NCBI GenBank assembly: GCA_029975475.1
Contig: JARKPB010000008.1
Span: 1,302,001-1,366,000, forward strand
Origin: Anaerolineaceae bacterium
GTDB lineage: Bacteria; Chloroflexota; Anaerolineae; Anaerolineales; Anaerolineaceae
Length of the DNA stretch: 64,000 nt
Direction: 5' to 3'
Shown here: piece by piece, positions 60,801 to 64,000 of the stretch
Layout: every line of letters begins with the position of its first letter
Numbering within the stretch: the stretch's first letter is position 1
Position numbers and translations under genes: made by a program
Notes under the pieces: model-generated
Database searches by the model: none
Seen by the model: the letters and a program-made list of their open reading frames with translations, nothing else
What the model was told of the DNA's origin: nothing

Positions 60801-63099
60801 CCGCGCGCAGCTCTTCCACTTTTTTCGCCAGCGCAGCCCGCAAGTCCGCCTTGCTCCCCGCCGACAAAAAAAGCAAGCCCTGATAGGGGACCAACGCTGA
60901 AGAGGACGCAGGGCTGGAGATAGGCGCAGCGGTGGCTGCGGCAGCAGGGGTTGAAGATGTCTGACCAGGCGCGCCCGCAGCCGCGGCGCCGAGCGCTTCT
61001 TCCATGAAGCCAACTACCTTGCTCAGGGTGTTGTAATCCGCCAGGCGCAGATCTTCGCGGCGGGGGATATTGTAGTGGGTGCGAATGGCAGCGAAGAGTT
61101 CCGCCTGCTTGACCGTGTCAATTCCCAGGTCAGCCTCCAGGTCGAGATCCATATCCAGCATTTCAACCGGGTAACCGGTCTTCTCGCTCACCGCCGCGAG
61201 GACGAAGGAAGTGACCGCCTCGCGGGATGGTCCGCCGGCCGGGGCTGCTGACTGAACGGCGGCCGGCGGTTGGTTTTCCGCGCCGGCCTGAGCCGGCGCA
61301 GACCCGGAAGGACCCAGCGCTTCCAGCATAAATCCAGCCACCTTGCGCAGGGTATTGTAATCTGCCAGCCGCAGGTCATCGCGGCGGGGGATGTTGTAAT
61401 GGGTGCGCACGGCCGCGAAGAGTTCAGCCTGCTTCACCGTGTCAATCCCCAGGTCAGCTTCCAGGTCAAGGTCCGGGTCAAGCATCTCAACCGGGTAACC
61501 GGTTTTTTCGCTGACCGCGGAAAGGATGAAGCCCATCACATCATTTTCACTGGCTGAAACGGCAGCAGCCGGAGCGGGAGCGGAAACCGCCGCGGGAGCA
61601 GGAGAAGGGGCCGGGGCAGCCGCCGCGGTCGGCGGTGTTGACCGCGCCGCCGTAAAGACCTGCTGCGGTTCCGCGGTCAGCTCACCGGGCCGGTATTCTT
61701 CGAGGACGATGTGGAAATTGGTCCCGCCAAAACCAAAAGAGCTGACCCCAGCGCGGCGGATTTGTCCCTGGTTTACCTCCCAGGGTGTGGCAGCGGTGTT
61801 CACATAGAAAGGGATCGAGCCAAAGGGAATGTTCGGATTGGGGCGGTCAAAATTGAGCGAAGGCGGGAGCATCTTGTGATGCAGCGCCAGAACCGCTTTT
61901 AACAACCCGGCCGCGCCGGCCGCGCTTTTTAGATGGCCGATATTGGATTTTACCGAACCCAGGGCAATACTGCCGGCGGGCAGACTGAACTCTTTGAAGA
62001 CCGCGTCCAGGCTGCTGACTTCTGCCACATCCCCGACGCGCGTTGAAGTGCCGTGTCCTTCAATCAGGCCCACGCTCTGGGGGGAGATACCGGCGTCCTG
62101 CCAGGCGCGGATGATAGCGCGCTGCTGACCGAGCGGGTTTGGCGCAGTGATGCCTTTGCCTTTTCCATCGCTGCTGCCGCCAATGCCGCGAATGACCGCG
62201 TAAACCCGATCGCCGTCCCGTTCGGCGTCAGCCAGCCGTTTGAGCAAGAAAACCGCCGCGCCTTCGCCCATCACAAAGCCGTTGGCCCCGTCGGCATACG
62301 GGCGCGAACCATCCGGCGAAAGCGCGCCAATTTTGGAAAACTTGACAAACCCTTCCGGGCCGTTGGAACGATCCACCCCGCCGGTCAGAACGGCGTCAAA
62401 CTTATTATCCAGCAAACCTTCAACGGCCGCCTGAACCGCCGCCAGAGAAGAGGCGCAGGCAGCGTCGGTAATAAAGTTGGGACCGCTGAAATTGAAAACA
62501 TTCGCCACCCGCCCGGCGATGACATTGGCCAGTTCCCCCGGCATGGTGTCCTCGGTAATGGCGGGAATACGCTCGCGCACACCCCTGCGGAATCCATCCA
62601 TTAACGCCGCCTGAACAGCCGGGGGCAGACCGGCAAATTCGGGCAGCTGCTGCAAGACAGACTCGTATTCCGGGAGTAAGATACGGATATTGGTGCGGAT
62701 GTTGTACTCCCCGCCCATGGCATTTCCGAAGATGACCGCGACGCGCTCGGGGTCAAGCGCGCGGGCTGGATACCCGTAATCATCCAGAACCTGCTTGACC
62801 GCGGCGATCGCCCATTTTTGGGCATCATCCATCACCGCCAGTACGCGCGGCGGGATGGGAAAACCAAGTTTCATCGGGTCAAATTGATACCCCTGGACAA
62901 AAGCGCCAATTTTTGAGTAGGTTTTATCCACCGCGGCCGGATCGGGGTCGTAGTACAGGGCTGGATTCCAGCGATCCGGGGGGACTTCCTGAATTGAATA
63001 TTTTTTCTGGATCAGATTGTCCCAGAAAGCCGGGACGGAAAATGCATCTGGAAGAATCGCCCCCACCCCGACGATTGCCACTGCCTGGCTTGCTTTCAT
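54865..63099 (-). CDS. Multidomain PUFA/polyketide-type synthase, KS-ACP-ACP-AT-KS-ACP-KR-DH
   Basis: The start is set at the ATG at 63099 after AAGGAGAAGG, giving 2744 residues. KS1 (about 5-440) has Cys215 in DAACASSLA, His349 in EGHGTST and His389 in NIGHLKS. ACP1 (about 520-590) and ACP2 (about 625-700) carry Thr554 and Thr662 in LGIDTVKQAELF. AT (about 810-1125) has FPGQGSQY and Ser932 in GHSLGEY. KS2 (about 1200-1700) has Cys1451 in NAACATTTHA, His1599 in VSHETYTPARGG and His1639 in FTGHTMG, with a charged coiled-coil insert near 1360-1410. ACP3 carries Thr1849. KR (about 1935-2420) has ISGGAGGIT (from about 2139) and Tyr2331 in GQTDYAAAN. The hot-dog DH (from about 2430) has His2473 in KDHSLNGVPILPG. 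Ala/Pro-rich linkers separate the domains. It is the core of an iterative reducing synthase with PfaD and a phosphopantetheinyl transferase. Order and domain set differ from canonical PfaA, and the product is unknown. Confidence 0.93.
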   Translation of the reverse strand: MKASQAVAIVGVGAILPDAFSVPAFWDNLIQKKYSIQEVPPDRWNPALYYDPDPAAVDKTYSKIGAFVQGYQFDPMKLGFPIPPRVLAVMDDAQKWAIAAVKQVLDDYGYPARALDPERVAVIFGNAMGGEYNIRTNIRILLPEYESVLQQLPEFAGLPPAVQAALMDGFRRGVRERIPAITEDTMPGELANVIAGRVANVFNFSGPNFITDAACASSLAAVQAAVEGLLDNKFDAVLTGGVDRSNGPEGFVKFSKIGALSPDGSRPYADGANGFVMGEGAAVFLLKRLADAERDGDRVYAVIRGIGGSSDGKGKGITAPNPLGQQRAIIRAWQDAGISPQSVGLIEGHGTSTRVGDVAEVSSLDAVFKEFSLPAGSIALGSVKSNIGHLKSAAGAAGLLKAVLALHHKMLPPSLNFDRPNPNIPFGSIPFYVNTAATPWEVNQGQIRRAGVSSFGFGGTNFHIVLEEYRPGELTAEPQQVFTAARSTPPTAAAAPAPSPAPAAVSAPAPAAAVSASENDVMGFILSAVSEKTGYPVEMLDPDLDLEADLGIDTVKQAELFAAVRTHYNIPRRDDLRLADYNTLRKVAGFMLEALGPSGSAPAQAGAENQPPAAVQSAAPAGGPSREAVTSFVLAAVSEKTGYPVEMLDMDLDLEADLGIDTVKQAELFAAIRTHYNIPRREDLRLADYNTLSKVVGFMEEALGAAAAGAPGQTSSTPAAAATAAPISSPASSSALVPYQGLLFLSAGSKADLRAALAKKVEELRAGGVHVPALPTPEALALPERVVIDYADSAELLKRAERALSAFDTDTPAGWQAMMAHGVYRGSGRAGKLVYLFPGQGSQYVNMIKDLRQYEPVVVDTFDEADRILEPILGRPLTSFIYVEGGEEELAQAEKNLKDTTITQPAMLTANVALLRVLDKFGFKPDLVIGHSLGEYAALVAAGVLTFAEALEVVSARGQEMKKVSMADNGCMAAVSAPLGEVEKILAGLSGYVVLANINSPLQSVIGGDTPSVDAAIAAFPAAGFQAVKIPVSHAFHTKIVAPASEPLRRVIERMNIQPPRIPIVANVTGELYPQTRAEILDILTRQVASPVQFVKGMQTLYREGGRVFIEVGPKRVLNALATDNLKDKPDVILLASNHPRKGGRASINEALCGLFAAGVGAASQDPVILTDAVPPAQPVVEVLSETAAPLSAGGLSGSVVITGAGLGLPGSRHAVFEDYNIQRLLDGEMMIEPLPEKARKRMLQKKVTRLVKSEAGAVMEPIDSLDQVLSLAGQRGAFDLAADFGVPEERVETLDISTQLAMGAGIEALRDAGIPLVMNYRQTSRGTYLPNRWMLPPALQDETGVIFCSAFPGLDRMSDEADRYYTHRSLEKQQRELASLRKELSGLDPASRKQVESVLDRRAKELEKALKDLNYQFDRRYVFRILAMGHSQFAEYIGARGPNTHVNAACATTTHAVAIAEDWIRAGRCRRVVIVAGDDVTNPNLIQWIGTSMFASGAATTEANLRMAALPFDRRRNGMIMGMGAAALVVEAEDAARERGVRAICELLSSQIANSAYHGTRLDVAHVSSVMRRLLAVAEARFGLRPAQIAAQTVFVSHETYTPARGGSAAAEIHALRDCFGDFASRVIIANTKGFTGHTMGVGVEDVLAVKALEFGRVPPIAFIHDGFEPDPDLGDLNLSRGGPAEIQFALRLGAGFGSQIAMTLLRRVPGEGQRIDQPTYRRWLAVAAGYPQAELEVVQRTLRVKDQGAPTLQPLASSWEYGQGPRAWADAPRLVELPAASLPASPPAQKPAPEQPAVTPPRAPALQPADADEIGPYVLNAVSEKTGYPPEMLDLDLDLEADLGIDTVKQAELFAQIRTHYGIPRREDLRLADYNTLRKVIGFMKDAVSAAAPALSEAAAPEQQPQKAQPQPQRRVVRPVLRPKLELCLPTGIELDEKSRVVVVKDSGKIAPALVKALKSRGCQVLAVNPGEAAEKAAAWNQQGAVQGVFYLAALDSEPDFFSLSPQDWRELLAGRLEPLFHLMRALPENAFLVSATRLGGLNGLEAYPEPNPVGGAVGGFTKALGMERGGAFVKVVDFEKEIDPARAAQSLVSETLADPAVREVGWKNDLRFSPTLLERDFDTREAKIAQGAVVVISGGAGGITAPIIKELGAALKARFFLLGRSPLPASDDPDLALLRQDRAALRQEWMERLSAQGEKPTPAQIESKLAAFERAAGALEAMEAVRQAGGQAEYLVCDLNDPAAVKSALAKVKKSARRVDVLIHAAGVDKSRKLDGKTLEEFRQVVAVKAEGIHNLVSALKEQALTPRAVVLFSSVAGRFGNSGQTDYAAANDFLSKLAFLLPAGFPGARCISVDWGAWAEVGMASRGSIPRLMAYAGIEMLPPAVGAAMLRDELLYGEGGEVVLAGSLGLLEASRHPAHGLDVARADAALRSGTPSHTMFSHLTGMDPCGEILLEAILDPNEQAFLKDHSLNGVPILPGVIGIEGFAVAARHIASALAAQSGRFEIDRLEAVNFHAPFKFYRNQPRSILWRANAVQESAGLVVHVRLESEQTLLDQRVEHTVHFTGRAVLTNALPAAPRSAVPRWGKRSTVNADEIYRLYFHGPSFQVLEAAQRSGKVILGRMNRETGRAKTGKTDRYSVPMLVELCFQTAGIWEVGASGVLALPRSIGSLRVYRSEINGKQIYAEVLPQQAEDGLYFDCRVVDEDGSVYLEMNAYRTAPIPYPADAELAAPFKRLVDEG

Positions 63100-63129
63100 A
63101 GAAACCTTCTCCTTCGTTTGTTGGTGTGA

Positions 63130-63178
63130 GCCGGACTGTCCGAGAAAAAGGAACAATAAAACACACCTGCAGTCCGGC
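63130..63178 (-). promoter_or_regulatory. Inverted repeat in the megasynthase leader
   Basis: The arms GCCGGACTG (63130-63138) and CAGTCCGGC (63170-63178) are perfect 9-bp complements with a 31-nt loop. They lie 30-80 nt before the start codon, so they could form an mRNA hairpin or an operator. A TTGACC (63208-63203) lies upstream, but its -10 is poor. Confidence 0.45.
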
Positions 63179-63265
63179 AGGCGTTAGAGAGATATTGAGC
63201 TGGGTCAAAATGATTTACAACAAACCGTTAAACATTGCCCTTACAGGCAACTGCCGGCCCCAAAG

Positions 63266-63297
63266 CGTAAGCATCTGGTAAGCATAACCGGCTTACG
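63266..63297. repeat. GTAAGCAT tandem repeat plus inverted half-site
   Basis: GTAAGCAT occurs at 63267-63274 and 63278-63285, 11 bp start to start (one helical turn). A GCTTACG on the same strand at 63291-63297 is the inverse of CGTAAGC (63266-63272). The arrangement resembles an operator for a dimeric regulator. Confidence 0.5.
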
Positions 63298-63382
63298 TAC
63301 TATAACCCGCTTGAGATGAAGGAGTTTCGCAGGTAAAGATACTGATGACGGTATCTGCACCGCGATCCAACCCTGCAGGCGG

Positions 63383-63411
63383 TTGACCGGATGGGCAGGC
63401 TCTACTACACT
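63383..63411 (+). promoter_or_regulatory. Promoter of comM, predicts a leaderless mRNA
   Basis: TTGACC (63383-63388), 17 nt, TACACT (63406-63411). The ATG at 63418 lies exactly where transcription should start. No Shine-Dalgarno sequence is present. Confidence 0.72.
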
Positions 63412-63417
63412 TATCCT

Positions 63418-64000
63418 ATGCTCGCGCGAATATTTTCCTGCGCCGTGATCGGCCTGGACGGGGTGGTGGTTGAGGTTGAAGTGGATACCGGCCAGGGGCT
63501 GCCAGGCATTGATATTGTCGGGCTGCCGGACGCAGCGGTCGTAGAAAGCCGCCAGCGGGTGCAGACAGCGGTTCGCAACGCCGGGCTGCCCTTTCCGCGC
63601 AAGCGGCTGGTGGTCAACCTGGCGCCGGCTTCGGTGCGTAAAGAAGGACCCGCCTATGATCTGCCGATCGCGCTGGGGGTTTTGGTGATGCAGGAACTGC
63701 TCCCACCCGAAGCAGTGGCCGCGACCATGGTGGTGGGCGAACTATCCCTGGACGGATCGGTCCGCCATGCCCGCGGTGTGCTGTCCGTGGCGGCCGCGGC
63801 GCGCACGAACGGCTTTAAGCGCCTGGTGGTGCCGCGGGTGGACGCTCCGGAAGCGTCGCTGGTGCCGGATATCGAGATCATCCCGGTCGAAAGCCTTTCC
63901 GAACTGGTTCAATACCTGAGCGGAGCGGCGAGAATCCCGGCGCCGAGCGTCCCGGAACCCGGGGATGACCCGGCGCCGGTTCAAACCGATTTTCAGGAGA
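63418..64000 (+). CDS. ComM/YifB-family Mg-chelatase-like ATPase (N-terminal part)
   Basis: The open frame runs off the right edge after 194 codons. It begins MLARIFSCAVIGLDGVVVEV, then VDTGQGLPGIDIVGLPDAAV and VRNAGLPFPRKRLVVNLAPA. This is the Lon-protease-like N-terminal domain of YifB/ComM, a hexameric helicase that aids branch migration in natural transformation. The AAA+ and C-terminal domains lie beyond the window; only the N-terminal domain and the start of the linker (PAPSVPEPGDDPAPV) are visible. Confidence 0.93.
   Translation, partial: MLARIFSCAVIGLDGVVVEVEVDTGQGLPGIDIVGLPDAAVVESRQRVQTAVRNAGLPFPRKRLVVNLAPASVRKEGPAYDLPIALGVLVMQELLPPEAVAATMVVGELSLDGSVRHARGVLSVAAAARTNGFKRLVVPRVDAPEASLVPDIEIIPVESLSELVQYLSGAARIPAPSVPEPGDDPAPVQTDFQE

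Larger units (their letters stand above)
63179..63417. other. Divergent spacer between the megasynthase and comM
   Basis: Non-coding. It holds the candidate -35 of the megasynthase (63208-63203), the GTAAGCAT repeat cluster (63266-63297) and the comM promoter (63383-63411). No small open frame with a ribosome-binding site was seen. Confidence 0.5.

Noticed and set aside
57453-61560. Three ACP segments read as a DNA repeat or recombination scar
   Set aside because: They are homologous protein domains with diverged linkers. The repetition follows the coding frame, and duplicated ACPs are usual in this enzyme class.
1-64000. CRISPR array, insertion sequence, prophage or integrase
   Set aside because: No spaced direct repeats, transposase motifs, phage genes or attachment duplications were found on reading both strands.

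Overview
The window reads as a chromosomal segment of a free-living, moderately GC-rich bacterium. The best guess is a member of the Chloroflexota, class Anaerolineae. This is an inference from gene content: many short lipobox lipoproteins with Pro/Thr-rich linkers and NBR1-type Ig or LamG-like domains, GT-C membrane glycosyltransferases, a DUF1028 protein, a eukaryotic-type (type 2) IleRS under a T-box, and no outer-membrane or LPS genes. No insertion sequence, phage, CRISPR array or rRNA operon was seen. Coding density is high and most genes lie in short same-strand operons with 4-bp ATGA overlaps or tail-to-tail stop overlaps.

Layout. 1-1.45 kb: 5' part of a membrane receptor-like protein and tRNA-Glu. 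1.5-8.8 kb (minus): operon of a CpaE/TadZ-like ATPase, a Flp-type prepilin fused to a LamG-like domain, a small membrane-anchored regulatory-fold protein and a 1629-residue hybrid histidine kinase. 8.85-13.4 kb: SRAP/HMCES protein diverging from an FTCD-CapA-Dcd operon. 13.5-21.4 kb: membrane protein, tyrosine phosphatase, Mrr-like nuclease, NBR1-Ig lipoprotein, then an overlapping HD-GYP/GGDEF pair that should break and make c-di-GMP. 21.4-27.4 kb (minus): threonine aldolase, RluD, LspA and IleRS behind a T-box. 27.5-32.3 kb: GT-C membrane protein, Ras-like GTPase with an overlapping partner gene, pyrimidine-nucleoside phosphorylase. 32.4-36 kb (minus): rpmH-rnpA-yidD-(BamB-like lipoprotein)-yidC-khpB. 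36-42.5 kb (minus): two TrkA-type proteins; a TPR lipoprotein-LamG lipoprotein-MtaB-GH13 operon. 42.6-52.4 kb: cold-shock protein, YdcF and MalY-type genes, rRNA methyltransferase, GNAT, DUF1028, a repeat protein, a putative regulator, and a two-gene cassette of an EIIC-like permease and a TIM-barrel protein behind a structured leader.

52.5-63.1 kb is the standout: a compact lipid/polyketide synthase. It consists of a PfaD-type enoyl reductase, a 4'-phosphopantetheinyl transferase, and a 2744-residue megasynthase with domain order KS-ACP-ACP-AT-KS-ACP-KR-DH. All three carrier domains carry Thr instead of Ser at the expected phosphopantetheine site, and both ketosynthase domains keep a Cys-His-His triad. 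Together these genes supply every activity needed for an iterative reducing chain-elongation cycle. The product cannot be read from sequence. The window ends in the 5' part of a ComM/YifB gene whose promoter predicts a leaderless mRNA.
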